From ATX-6F1 sp943369485 (GTDB taxonomy: Bacteria; Cyanobacteriota; Cyanobacteriia; PCC-6307; Cyanobiaceae), in the NCBI GenBank assembly GCA_943369485.1, contig CALRNH020000008.1, positions 109,100 through 173,099 on the forward strand: a stretch of DNA of 64,000 nucleotides, read 5' to 3'. Shown here piece by piece: positions 36,850-45,293 of the stretch. The notes below the pieces were generated by a model that searched no databases, had not been told where the DNA came from, and saw only the letters and a program-made list of their open reading frames with translations. A program made the position numbers and the translations under genes. The stretch's first letter is position 1. The number at the start of each line of letters is the position of its first letter.

Positions 36850-38241
36850 CTCCGACAGGGTTACCGACCCAGCAAGAGGACTGCAAGCTGCTCCCAGTCG
36901 TGGGACAGCCCCCTGACCCCGCAATACCAGCCGCAGGGTCTTGATCAGAATCAGCCCATCCAGCATCAGGTTGGCATTGCGGAGGTAGTAGAGGTCATAA
37001 CTGAGCTTCATGCGGCTGTCTTCGACGCTGGCGCCGTAGGGGTAACACACCTGAGCCCAGCCGCTCAGCCCAGGCCGCACCCAGTGGCGCACGCGGTAGT
37101 GGGGGATCGCCTCCTCGAGTTCGCCCTCCAGTTCCGGGCGCTCCGGGCGTGGACCGATCAGGCTCATGTCGCCCGCCAGCACGCTCACCAGCTGGGGCAG
37201 CTCATCGAGGCGGAGCTTCCTCAGCCAGGTGCCGATCCAGGTGATGCGTGGGTCATCCCGGCAGGCCCATTGGGCGCCTTGGGCTTCAGCCCGCACTTCC
37301 ATGCTGCGTAGTTTCCAGACCCGCAGCGGCTCCCCGTACAGGCCCGTGCGCCGCTGGCTGTAGAGCACCGGTCCCCCGTCGGTGATCTTGATGGCCACGG
37401 CCGCCAGCGCCAGCAGCGGCGCACTGAGCAGCAGCAGCAGCGAGGCCACCACCACATCACAGAGTCGCTTGATGCGCCAGCCCCAGCGCCCCGGCTGCAG
37501 CTCGAACCCCTCGGCCTGCACCAGCCAGCGGCTGGAGAACAATTCGGGGGGCACCCGTTGGAGGTGCTGCTCGGCCCACACCACCAGGCTGCACACGGCG
37601 GTTCCCTTGCCTCGAATGGCCAGCAGTTCCTGGATCAGGCCGTCGTCGAGGGTGGCCGCCTCACTGAGGGCGATGCCATCAAGGCCGGCCTCGATGCGCA
37701 GGCGTTGAAGCGGCAGGCACGCTCCATCGCAGTAGATCAGTTCCAGCCCCTGGGAAGCCTGATCTCTGAACAGCTCCTGTTGGAGGATCCTGATTTCTTC
37801 GCTGTCCCCCACCAGCAGCCAGTGGTGCCGGCGTCGCTGCCGCCTGCTGGCCCAAAGCTGGGCCAGCGCTGAACCAGCGGTGGTGGCCGCCAGCAAAGGC
37901 AGGATGAAGCCGCGGAATGTGCGCGGGTCCTCGATCTTCAGGCCCCAGCTGAAGATCACCACCACGCTGGCCAGCACCAGAAGCGCCACAAGACCGGTGG
38001 CGACCAGGCGCCAGCTCTGGGAGTCCCGCTGGCCCTGCTCCGGCTTCGAGTAGCGCCCCAAGAGATAGGAGCCGCCCACCCACAGCCCCGCCAGCGCCCA
38101 GACCGAGGGCGTCAAGCCGGCCCAGCGGCTGAAACGGTGCCAGAAGAGCAGGTTGTAGAACCCCAGCAGCAGAGCGCCATCGAGGAGAGCCAACCCGAGC
38201 AGCAACCAGCGCTGCCTCAGCCAGGGGGTTCTCCACCACAT
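36817..38241 (-). CDS. Exopolysaccharide polyprenyl glycosylphosphotransferase (WbaP/WcaJ-type initiating enzyme)
   Basis: 474 residues. Four N-terminal membrane segments precede a Rossmann-like middle (HHWLLVGDSEEIRILQQ) and the C-terminal bacterial sugar transferase domain (~265-450): RIKRLCDVVVASLLLLLSAP as the re-entrant helix, YSQRRTGLYGEPLRVWKLRSM, LRKLRLDELPQL and SLIGPRPERPE. It transfers hexose-1-phosphate to undecaprenyl phosphate and so starts a glycan. The gene is alone on the minus strand between two plus-strand sugar operons and overlaps the WbpM-like gene tail by 33 bp. Confidence 0.9.
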   Translation of the reverse strand: MWWRTPWLRQRWLLLGLALLDGALLLGFYNLLFWHRFSRWAGLTPSVWALAGLWVGGSYLLGRYSKPEQGQRDSQSWRLVATGLVALLVLASVVVIFSWGLKIEDPRTFRGFILPLLAATTAGSALAQLWASRRQRRRHHWLLVGDSEEIRILQQELFRDQASQGLELIYCDGACLPLQRLRIEAGLDGIALSEAATLDDGLIQELLAIRGKGTAVCSLVVWAEQHLQRVPPELFSSRWLVQAEGFELQPGRWGWRIKRLCDVVVASLLLLLSAPLLALAAVAIKITDGGPVLYSQRRTGLYGEPLRVWKLRSMEVRAEAQGAQWACRDDPRITWIGTWLRKLRLDELPQLVSVLAGDMSLIGPRPERPELEGELEEAIPHYRVRHWVRPGLSGWAQVCYPYGASVEDSRMKLSYDLYYLRNANLMLDGLILIKTLRLVLRGQGAVPRLGAACSPLAGSVTLSESERPDVGLPG

Positions 38242-38342
38242 TCTGGCTTGCCCTATTTCAGCTGCACGACTCTATGGGTCGGCCTTCATCACTGGGATAC
38301 TGGACTCTCAGCAGCCCGGCACCGGCCGCCCAAGCAATTTTC

Positions 38343-39521
38343 ATGCAGCGTCCAAACCGTTCCAAGACCGCCCTGATCACGGGCATCACGGGCCAGGACG
38401 GCAGCTATCTGGCCGAGCTGTTGCTCGAGAAGGGCTACCAGGTACACGGCATCAAGCGCCGCGCCAGCAGCTTCAACACCGACCGCATCGATCACCTCTA
38501 TCAGGATCCCCACGAGCGCGACAGCAGCGGCATCTCGCCGCGCCTCACGCTCCACTATGGCGATCTCACCGATTCCACCAACCTGATCCGGATCATCCAG
38601 CAGGTGCGGCCTGATGAGATCTACAACCTCGGCGCCCAGAGCCACGTGGCGGTGAGCTTCGAGAGCCCGGAGTACACCGCCAACAGCGACGCCCTCGGCA
38701 CCCTGCGCATCCTTGAGGCCGTGCGCATCCTCGGGTTGATCGAAACGACGCGCATCTATCAGGCGAGCACCAGCGAGCTGTATGGCCTTGTGCAGGAGAT
38801 TCCCCAGAAGGAGAGCACCCCCTTTTACCCCCGAAGCCCCTACGGCGTCGCCAAGCTCTACGCCTACTGGATCACGGTGAATTACCGCGAGGCCTACGGG
38901 ATGTATGCCTGCAACGGCATCCTGTTCAACCACGAGAGCCCCCGGCGTGGTGAGACCTTCGTGACCCGCAAGATCACGCGCGGCCTGGCGCGGATCGATG
39001 CGGGGCTGGATGAATGTCTGTTCATGGGCAACCTGGATTCGCTCAGGGATTGGGGCCATGCCCGCGATTACGTCGAGATGCAGTGGCGCATGCTGCAGCA
39101 GGAGGGCCCCCCGGAAGACTTCGTGATCGCCACCGGACGCCAGGAAACGGTGCGCAGGTTCATCGAACTGACCGCGATGGAACTGCGTTGGGGTGGCATC
39201 GTCTGGAGCGGTGAGGGGATCGAGGAGATCGGCACGCGTGCGGGCAGCGGCGAGGTGGTGGTGCGCATCGATCCGCGCTACTTCCGGCCGGCGGAGGTGG
39301 AAACGCTGCTGGGGGATCCGAGCAAGGCGCAGCGGAAACTGGGCTGGACCCCCACCACCACCCTGGAGGAGCTGGTGGCGGAGATGGTGGCGGCCGATGT
39401 GGAGGAGGCGGCGAAGGAGGCCACCCTGCGGCGTGAGGGTTTCCAGGTGGTGGGCTCGATGGAGAATCCGCCCAGCAGCAGCCGGCCGTTGGCTCGAGCC
39501 AGCGAGGAGACGGTCACATGA
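38343..39521 (+). CDS. gmd: GDP-mannose 4,6-dehydratase
   Basis: 392 residues from ATG 38343. GITGQDGSYLAELLLEKGY is the NADP-binding start typical of GMD; STSELYG and YGVAKLYAYW give the catalytic Thr/Glu and Tyr/Lys, and NHESPRRGETFVTRKITR is a GMD signature. It converts GDP-mannose to GDP-4-keto-6-deoxymannose, the precursor of GDP-fucose. The C-terminus runs about 30 residues past the usual end (rich in Ser, Pro, Glu). Its stop overlaps the next ATG by 4 nt, tying it to the HEPN-like gene rather than directly to fcl. Confidence 0.95.
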   Translation: MQRPNRSKTALITGITGQDGSYLAELLLEKGYQVHGIKRRASSFNTDRIDHLYQDPHERDSSGISPRLTLHYGDLTDSTNLIRIIQQVRPDEIYNLGAQSHVAVSFESPEYTANSDALGTLRILEAVRILGLIETTRIYQASTSELYGLVQEIPQKESTPFYPRSPYGVAKLYAYWITVNYREAYGMYACNGILFNHESPRRGETFVTRKITRGLARIDAGLDECLFMGNLDSLRDWGHARDYVEMQWRMLQQEGPPEDFVIATGRQETVRRFIELTAMELRWGGIVWSGEGIEEIGTRAGSGEVVVRIDPRYFRPAEVETLLGDPSKAQRKLGWTPTTTLEELVAEMVAADVEEAAKEATLRREGFQVVGSMENPPSSSRPLARASEETVT

Positions 39522-39934
39522 GCGACCAGTACATCCGCTGGCAGCAGAGATTCTCCAATGACTGCCGAGCACTGGAACAGCTGGAAATGTTCTTTCAACC
39601 ACCGGCGCTGAATCAGTCGCAACAACATGGATTGATCAAGGCAATTGAATACACTTTTGAGTTGGCATGGAATAAGTTGTGTGATCTGCTGCGCAGCCTG
39701 GACAACGGGGAACTGCTTGGCTCCCGTGACACCTTGCGAGAGGCCTTTAAGTTGGGTCTGATCCTGGAAGCTGAAACTTGGATGCTGATGGTTCAAGGCG
39801 GCAATCTCACCAGCCACACCTACAACAGATCCACCGCCGATGCGATCGCCAGGCATATCTGTGAAGATTATCTTGCCTGTTTCCAGCAGCTTCCCACAAG
39901 GTTGGAACAACGGCGACAGGAGAAGAAGGAATGA
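39518..39934 (+). CDS. HI0074/HepT-family HEPN protein (nucleotidyltransferase partner)
   Basis: 138 residues, all helical in pattern, starting by ATGA overlap with gmd. WQQRFSNDCRALEQL at the N-terminus, KAIEYTFELAWNKLCDLL and SRDTLREAFKLGLI are typical of the HI0074 'nucleotidyltransferase substrate-binding' family, a branch of HEPN proteins. Family members carry an R-x4-H-x-Y motif; here the segment is GGNLTSHTYN, so position 95 is Gly (GGC, 39800-39802) while His100 and Tyr102 remain. In MntA-HepT modules this motif is the RNase site and the Tyr is AMPylated by the partner. Loss of Arg suggests a non-toxic or altered protein. It overlaps the partner gene by 4 nt. Confidence 0.85.
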   Translation: MSDQYIRWQQRFSNDCRALEQLEMFFQPPALNQSQQHGLIKAIEYTFELAWNKLCDLLRSLDNGELLGSRDTLREAFKLGLILEAETWMLMVQGGNLTSHTYNRSTADAIARHICEDYLACFQQLPTRLEQRRQEKKE

Positions 39935-40269
39935 GTGTGAAACCAACCCCCACCCCTGTGGAATCGATCCCAGGCCTATCCGTGTGGAGCCAGCACCGGC
40001 TGCAACAGCTGTTGACCTATCAGCCCCACCTGGAGGCCGTTTGGCTGTTCGGCTCGCGGGCCATGGGACGGCACCAGGAAGGATCGGATGTTGACCTCTG
40101 CCTGGAAGGGCAGCAGCTAAGCCCTCAAGATCGGCTGCGTCTGATGGCGGCGATCGATGAGCTGCTGCTTCCCTGGCAGGTGGATGGGGCGCTGCGTCAG
40201 GAGCTGCCAGCTGATCTGGAGGCCCACCTGCAGCGCGTGGGGCGATGCACCTGGAGGCGCACACCATGA
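39931..40269 (+). CDS. Minimal nucleotidyltransferase, MntA/HI0073-like
   Basis: 112 residues. The nucleotidyltransferase signature is complete: GSRAMGRHQEGSDVDL fits GS-x10-D-x-D exactly, and QVDGAL can give the third Asp. This is the size and shape of MNT proteins that pair with HEPN partners; some AMPylate and so silence the HEPN toxin. The start overlaps the HEPN gene by ATGA, and the end overlaps the GDP-fucose synthase ATG in the same way. The four genes therefore form one tightly coupled unit. Whether it modifies the HEPN protein or something in sugar metabolism is open. Confidence 0.87.
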   Translation: MSVKPTPTPVESIPGLSVWSQHRLQQLLTYQPHLEAVWLFGSRAMGRHQEGSDVDLCLEGQQLSPQDRLRLMAAIDELLLPWQVDGALRQELPADLEAHLQRVGRCTWRRTP

Positions 40270-41267
40270 GCCACCCCCTGATCACCCCCTCTGATCGGAT
40301 CTTCGTGGCGGGGCACCGGGGCATGGCCGGTTCCGCTATCGCCCGGGCCCTTGTCGCTGCTCGCTACACAAATCTGCTCACCGCCCCGCGCAGCGAGTTG
40401 GATCTGGCGGACGGGGCCGCCGTGCGCGCCTGGTTCGAGGCCCACAGGCCCGAGGTGGTGGTGCTGGCGGCCGCCAAGGTGGGTGGTATCCACTTCAACG
40501 ACACCTACCCCGCCGACTTCCTGCTCGACAACCTCAAGATTCAGACCCATGTGATCGAGAGCGCCTGGCGCACGGGCACCAGGCGGCTGCTGTTCCTCGG
40601 CAGCAGCTGCATCTACCCCCGCCTGGCACCGCAGCCGATCAAGGAGGAGGTTCTGCTCACCGGGCCGCTGGAGCCCACCAACGAGTGGTACGCGATTGCC
40701 AAGATCGCCGGCATCAAGCTCTGTGCCGCCCTGCGCAAGCAATACGGCTTCGATGCGATCAGCCTGATGCCCACCAATCTCTACGGCCCGGGCGACAACT
40801 ACCACCCCAGCCACAGCCACGTGATGGCGGCGATGATCCGCCGTTTCCACGAGGCGGCGGAAGCCAGGGTCCCGTCGGTGACCTGCTGGGGCACCGGTTC
40901 GCCCCTTCGGGAGTTTCTGCACGTGGATGATCTGGGCGCGGCCTGTGTGTTCTCCCTCGAGCAATGGGATCCCGCTTCACCTGGTGCCCCCCGGGATGAT
41001 CAGGGCCAACCGCTCACCCATCTGAATGTGGGCACCGGTGTGGATCTCACGATCCGCGACCTGGCCGAGACCGTCGCCGTGGCGACTGGCTACAGAGGTG
41101 CGATCCACTGGGATGCCAGCAAGCCCGATGGCACTCCCAGAAAGCAACTGGATGTGAGCCGTCTGGCAGCGCTTGGCTGGAGAGCCGGGATTCCCATGGC
41201 CGAGGGTGTCTTGAGTACGGTCGCCCAATTCCGCGAGCAGCTCCAGCAGCAGCTGGTGCGGCTCTGA
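40266..41267 (+). CDS. fcl: GDP-L-fucose synthase
   Basis: 333 residues from ATG 40266, overlapping the MNT stop by 4 nt (a GTG 21 nt earlier is less likely). FVAGHRGMAGSAIARAL binds NADPH; LFLGSSCIYP, the NEWYAIAKIAGIKL catalytic Tyr-Lys and PTNLYGPGDNYHPSHSHVMAA are diagnostic for GDP-fucose synthase. It performs the epimerisation at C3/C5 and the 4-keto reduction that turn the GMD product into GDP-L-fucose. Gmd and Fcl normally sit side by side; here a HEPN/MNT pair lies between them. Confidence 0.95.
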   Translation: MSHPLITPSDRIFVAGHRGMAGSAIARALVAARYTNLLTAPRSELDLADGAAVRAWFEAHRPEVVVLAAAKVGGIHFNDTYPADFLLDNLKIQTHVIESAWRTGTRRLLFLGSSCIYPRLAPQPIKEEVLLTGPLEPTNEWYAIAKIAGIKLCAALRKQYGFDAISLMPTNLYGPGDNYHPSHSHVMAAMIRRFHEAAEARVPSVTCWGTGSPLREFLHVDDLGAACVFSLEQWDPASPGAPRDDQGQPLTHLNVGTGVDLTIRDLAETVAVATGYRGAIHWDASKPDGTPRKQLDVSRLAALGWRAGIPMAEGVLSTVAQFREQLQQQLVRL

Positions 41268-41291
41268 TCGTTCCTCCCTCCCTTCAGCCCC

Positions 41292-42242
41292 ATGCCCGCC
41301 TCAATCACCCGCAACCTGGTCACCGGCGGCGCCGGCTTCGTGGGGTCCCACCTGGTGGACCGGCTGATGGAGGCCGGTGAGGAGGTGATCTGCCTCGACA
41401 ACTACTTCACCGGCCGCAAGGAGAACATCGCGCGTTGGATCGGGCACCCTCGTTTTGAGCTGATCCGCCACGATGTCACCGAACCGATCCGCCTCGAAGT
41501 CGATCGCATCTGGCACCTGGCCTGCCCTGCCTCTCCTATTCACTATCAGTACAACCCGATCAAGACCGCCAAAACCAGTTTCCTTGGCACCGCCAACATG
41601 CTTGGTCTTGCCCGTCGTGTCGGCGCCCGCCTTCTGCTCGCCTCCACCAGCGAGGTCTACGGCGATCCCGAGGTGCACCCCCAGCCGGAGAGCTACCGCG
41701 GCTCCGTCAACACCCACGGCATCCGTGCCTGCTACGACGAGGGCAAGCGCGTCGCTGAAACCCTCTGCTTCGACTACCAGCGCGTGCATGGGGTCCAGAT
41801 CCGGGTCGCTCGCATCTTCAACACCTATGGGCCGCGCATGCTTCCTGACGATGGCCGCGTGGTGAGCAATTTCATCGTGCAGGCCCTGCGCGGTGAACCG
41901 CTCACCCTCTACGGCGAAGGTGCCCAGACCCGCTCCTTCTGCTACGTCGACGACCTGGTGGAGGGTCTGATTCGGCTGATGAACGGCGGCCACCCAGGGC
42001 CGATGAACATCGGCAACCCCGGTGAATTCACCATCCGCCAACTGGCGGAACTGGTGCGCGACGCCATCAACCCCAACCTGTCGCTCACCACCCAGCCCCT
42101 GCCCCAGGACGACCCTCTCCAGCGCCAACCCGTGATCGATCTGGCCCGAGCGGAGCTCGGCTGGGAGCCCACCATCCCCCTGCGGCAGGGGCTCGTGAGC
42201 ACCATCGCCGATTTTCGCGCCCGCCTCGAGGTGACCCCATGA
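41292..42242 (+). CDS. uxs: UDP-glucuronate decarboxylase (UDP-xylose synthase)
   Basis: 316 residues. VTGGAGFVGSHLVDRLM, HLACPASPIHYQYNPIKT, the STSEVYGDP serine region and CYDEGKRVAET (Tyr-x-x-x-Lys) match UDP-xylose synthases, and RMLPDDGRVVSNFI is a further family signature. It decarboxylates UDP-glucuronate to UDP-xylose. It overlaps the UDP-glucose dehydrogenase gene by ATGA, so substrate producer and user are translated together. The symbol follows common use for this family. Confidence 0.92.
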   Translation: MPASITRNLVTGGAGFVGSHLVDRLMEAGEEVICLDNYFTGRKENIARWIGHPRFELIRHDVTEPIRLEVDRIWHLACPASPIHYQYNPIKTAKTSFLGTANMLGLARRVGARLLLASTSEVYGDPEVHPQPESYRGSVNTHGIRACYDEGKRVAETLCFDYQRVHGVQIRVARIFNTYGPRMLPDDGRVVSNFIVQALRGEPLTLYGEGAQTRSFCYVDDLVEGLIRLMNGGHPGPMNIGNPGEFTIRQLAELVRDAINPNLSLTTQPLPQDDPLQRQPVIDLARAELGWEPTIPLRQGLVSTIADFRARLEVTP

Positions 42243-43624
42243 TCCGCACCATCTGCTGCATCGGAGCCGGCTACGTCGGTGGCCCCACCATGGCCGTGAT
42301 CGCTGATCGCTGCCCAGAGATCCAGGTCACGGTCGTCGATCTCAACGCTCGCCGCATCGCCGCCTGGAACGACGACGACCTCTCCAAGCTGCCCGTCTAC
42401 GAACCTGGCCTGGCCGAACTGGTGGGCCGCTGCCGGGGTCGCAATCTGCACTTCAGCACCGAGGTCGATGGCGCCATCGCCAGCGCCGACATGGTCTTTC
42501 TCTCGGTCAATACCCCCACCAAGACCAAGGGTGTGGGGGCCGGCCAGGCCTCCGACCTGCGCTGGATCGAGGCTTCCGCCCGTCAGGTGGCCGCCAGCGC
42601 CTCTGGCCACACGATCGTGGTTGAAAAGAGCACCCTGCCGGTGCGCACCGCCGAAACCGTCAAGACGATTCTGGCGGTGGGCCCGGCGGGGAAAACCTTT
42701 GCCGTGCTCTCCAACCCTGAGTTCCTCGCCGAAGGCACAGCCATCACTGATCTGGAGACTCCCGATCGTGTGCTGATCGGCGGCGAGGAGGCCGCTGCCA
42801 TCGAGGCCCTCGCTGCGATCTATGGCCACTGGGTGCCCGCTGAGCGCATCCTGCGCACCAACCTCTGGAGCAGCGAGCTCTCCAAGCTCACGGCCAATGC
42901 CTTTCTGGCCCAGCGCATTTCCTCGATCAATTCGATCGCCGCCCTCTGCGAGGCCACCGGCGCCGACATCACCGAGGTGGGCCGTGCCATCGGCACCGAC
43001 TCGCGCCTCGGCTCCAAGTTCCTCAAGGCCGGCCCCGGTTTCGGTGGCAGCTGCTTCCAGAAAGACATCCTCAACCTCGTCTACCTCTGCGGCCACTACG
43101 GCCTCCACGAGGTGGCGCGTTACTGGCAGCAGGTGGTCGAGCTCAACGCCTGGCAGCAGCACCGGATCGCCCGGCTCGTGGTGGCCGATCTGTTCGGCAC
43201 CGTCACGGGCAAGCGCCTCGCGATCCTCGGTTTCGCCTTCAAAGCCGACACCAACGACACTCGCGAGGCCCCCGCGATCACCATCTGCTGCGATCTGCTC
43301 GAGGAGGGCGCCCAGCTGGCGATCTTCGATCCCAAGGTGGACGGCGAGCAGATCAGCCAGGATCTGGGCGCACCACCCACCCCAGGGGCCGTAGAGCCCA
43401 GTGGAGATGGGGTCTGGCAGCTCGCCGCTGATCCGCTCTCGGCGGCCCGTGGCGCCGATGCCATCGTGATCCTCACGGAATGGGACGCCTTCCGCACCCT
43501 TGATTGGCCTGCCCTTGCCGCTGTGATGCGGCAGCCCGCCTGGGTCTTTGATGCACGCCGCATTGCCGATGCCGAGGCCGCCCGCGCCGCCGGTTTCCAG
43601 GTGTGGCAGGTGGGAAGGGGCTGA
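42239..43624 (+). CDS. ugd: UDP-glucose 6-dehydrogenase, eukaryote-like type
   Basis: 461 residues. CCIGAGYVGGPTMAVIADRC is the N-terminal NAD site; SVNTPTKTKGVGAGQASDL, LSNPEFLAEGTAI, and GFGGSCFQKDILNLVY with the catalytic Cys follow, and GFAFKADTNDTREAPAI starts the C-terminal NAD-type domain. The wording of these motifs (for example NTPTKT..G.G.A.DL) is closer, from memory, to animal and plant UGDH than to the shorter bacterial Ugd/TuaD type. It makes UDP-glucuronate for the decarboxylase before it and the epimerase after it. Whether it also accepts UDP-GlcNAc, as WbpA does, is unknown. Confidence 0.93.
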   Translation: MIRTICCIGAGYVGGPTMAVIADRCPEIQVTVVDLNARRIAAWNDDDLSKLPVYEPGLAELVGRCRGRNLHFSTEVDGAIASADMVFLSVNTPTKTKGVGAGQASDLRWIEASARQVAASASGHTIVVEKSTLPVRTAETVKTILAVGPAGKTFAVLSNPEFLAEGTAITDLETPDRVLIGGEEAAAIEALAAIYGHWVPAERILRTNLWSSELSKLTANAFLAQRISSINSIAALCEATGADITEVGRAIGTDSRLGSKFLKAGPGFGGSCFQKDILNLVYLCGHYGLHEVARYWQQVVELNAWQQHRIARLVVADLFGTVTGKRLAILGFAFKADTNDTREAPAITICCDLLEEGAQLAIFDPKVDGEQISQDLGAPPTPGAVEPSGDGVWQLAADPLSAARGADAIVILTEWDAFRTLDWPALAAVMRQPAWVFDARRIADAEAARAAGFQVWQVGRG

Positions 43625-43625
43625 T

Positions 43626-44672
43626 GTGAACGGTGCTGAGGTAAGCGCGGCTCCTGTGCTCGTCACCGGGGTCGCCGGCTTCATCGGTGCGGCCGTGGCG
43701 GAGAGGCTGCTGCGGCGGGGGCAAGCGGTTGTCGGCCTCGACAACCTCAACGACTACTACGATCCGGCCCTCAAAATGGCGCGCCTTGAGCGGCTGCAGG
43801 CTCTGCCGGAAGACGCTCCAGGCGGATTCCGCTTCCACCGGCTGAGTCTGGAGGACGGCGCGGCGATGGCCGCCCTGTTCGACGCTGAGCACCCGGATCG
43901 GGTGGTGCATCTGGCGGCCCAGGCGGGGGTGCGCCACTCGATCGACAACCCAGCCCTTTACATCCAGAGCAACCTGGTGGGCTTTGGCCATGTGCTCGAA
44001 GGCTGCCGCCACGAGGGGGTGCGGCATCTGGTGTACGCGAGCAGCAGTTCGGTGTACGGCGGGAACCGGTGCATGCCCTTCTCCGAGCAGCAGCCGGTGA
44101 ACCATCCGGTGAGCCTCTATGCCGCCACCAAGAAGGCCAACGAGCTGATGGCCCACACCTACAGCCATCTCTACGGCCTGCCCGCCACGGGTTTGCGGTT
44201 TTTCACGGTCTATGGCCCCTGGGGGCGTCCGGATATGGCGCCGATGTTGTTTGCCAAGGCGATCCTGGCGGGGGAGCCGATCCGGGTGTTCAACCACGGC
44301 CGCATGGAGCGCGACTTCACCTACATCGACGACATCGTTGAAGGGGTGATCCGCTGCCTCGACAAGCCAGCCACCCCAGATCCGGTGTTCGATCCCCTGG
44401 ATCCCAACCCGGCCACGGCCGTGGCGCCGCACCGGCTCTTCAACATCGGCAATAGCCAGCCCACAGAGCTGTTGCGCTTCATCGAGGTGCTCGAAGCTGC
44501 CCTGGGCGCCAAGGCCATTGCCCAGTTCGAGCCCATGCAACCCGGGGATGTGACCGCCACTGCCGCCGACACCTCAGCGCTTGAGGCCTGGGTGGGCTTT
44601 GCTCCCCACACCCCCCTTGAAGAGGGCATCGGTCAGTTCGCCCGCTGGTACCGGTCTCAGCACGCCGTCTGA
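43626..44672 (+). CDS. UDP-glucuronate 4-epimerase
   Basis: 348 residues. The start is taken as GTG 43626, 1 nt after the previous stop with GGGAAGGGG ahead of it; an in-frame ATG at 43548 lies deep in the previous gene. VTGVAGFIGAAVAERLL, LDNLNDYYDPALKMARL, AAQAGVRHSI and SLYAATKKANELMAHTY (Tyr-x-x-x-Lys) are typical of GAE/CapI-type epimerases, which interconvert UDP-GlcA and UDP-GalA. It closes the nucleotide-sugar operon. Confidence 0.92.
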   Translation: MNGAEVSAAPVLVTGVAGFIGAAVAERLLRRGQAVVGLDNLNDYYDPALKMARLERLQALPEDAPGGFRFHRLSLEDGAAMAALFDAEHPDRVVHLAAQAGVRHSIDNPALYIQSNLVGFGHVLEGCRHEGVRHLVYASSSSVYGGNRCMPFSEQQPVNHPVSLYAATKKANELMAHTYSHLYGLPATGLRFFTVYGPWGRPDMAPMLFAKAILAGEPIRVFNHGRMERDFTYIDDIVEGVIRCLDKPATPDPVFDPLDPNPATAVAPHRLFNIGNSQPTELLRFIEVLEAALGAKAIAQFEPMQPGDVTATAADTSALEAWVGFAPHTPLEEGIGQFARWYRSQHAV

Positions 44673-44712
44673 GCGCCGCTGGCCCGTGGCTCTCCCCAAC
44701 GCTGCCGGGCCC

Positions 44713-45165
44713 TTAACCCTTGTCGAAGTAAGTCTTGCCGTCCACCCGGCGGTGGCGGAGGCGCTGGGCTTCCCGGACGGTGTACTGGCTCACGGTGGGA
44801 TTGCCGCCGATCGCATCCACATGGGCCACCTGCAGCCACAGATCCCGCTTGGCCCAGCTGACGCTGTGATGCACCCGGTCGTGCCGCAGCACGTGACACC
44901 AGCGGGCCATGCCGCAACTGGGGCAGAACAGCTCCTCCAGCCATTCGTTGCTGAGCACCAGCACGGGGTAGGCGTTGATCACCAACCGTGCCTTTCTGTC
45001 GGCCATACCCCGGGCCTTGAGTTGCTCAGGGGTGAGCAGATGCAGGAAGTGCTTCTTGCCGTTGCCCTCGATGCGTTGTTCGGGGTGGGCAGGGCAGAAC
45101 AGCTCCCGGCGTCGGGGACGGCGGCTGCGGCGTTCGGTTCTGGGATCGGAAAAGGAGGCCGACAA
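44713..45165 (-). CDS. Conserved hypothetical protein with zinc-ribbon-like cysteines
   Basis: About 150 residues if it starts at TTG 45165; no ATG is available in frame downstream of the psbJ terminator, so the start is unsure. Residues include RELFCPAHPE, LEELFCPSCGMARWC and the His-rich RHDRVHHSVS, which could form a metal site. The C-terminus is basic (REAQRLRHRRVDGKTYFDKG). I do not know its function. It lies just after the psbEFLJ terminator in the same direction, converging with the epimerase gene. Confidence 0.65.
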   Translation of the reverse strand: MSASFSDPRTERRSRRPRRRELFCPAHPEQRIEGNGKKHFLHLLTPEQLKARGMADRKARLVINAYPVLVLSNEWLEELFCPSCGMARWCHVLRHDRVHHSVSWAKRDLWLQVAHVDAIGGNPTVSQYTVREAQRLRHRRVDGKTYFDKG

Positions 45166-45237
45166 ACAAGGCTCGTCGCTGATGGATTCTAGCCGGGATT
45201 GAGGGATCTCCCTGCGCTGTGGGTAGGAATGCGCATG

Positions 45238-45260
45238 AAAAAGCGGGCCCCTGGACCCGC
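45238..45260 (-). terminator. Rho-independent terminator after psbJ
   Basis: On the minus strand a GC stem (GCGGGTC / GGCCCGC with one G-T pair, 4-base loop) at 45243-45260 is followed at once by TTTTT. It lies 34 bp beyond the psbJ stop and should end the rubA-ycf48-psbEFLJ transcript. Confidence 0.75.
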
Positions 45261-45293
45261 ATGATGGCTGTTGGGTGGGGGGATATCCCGCGA

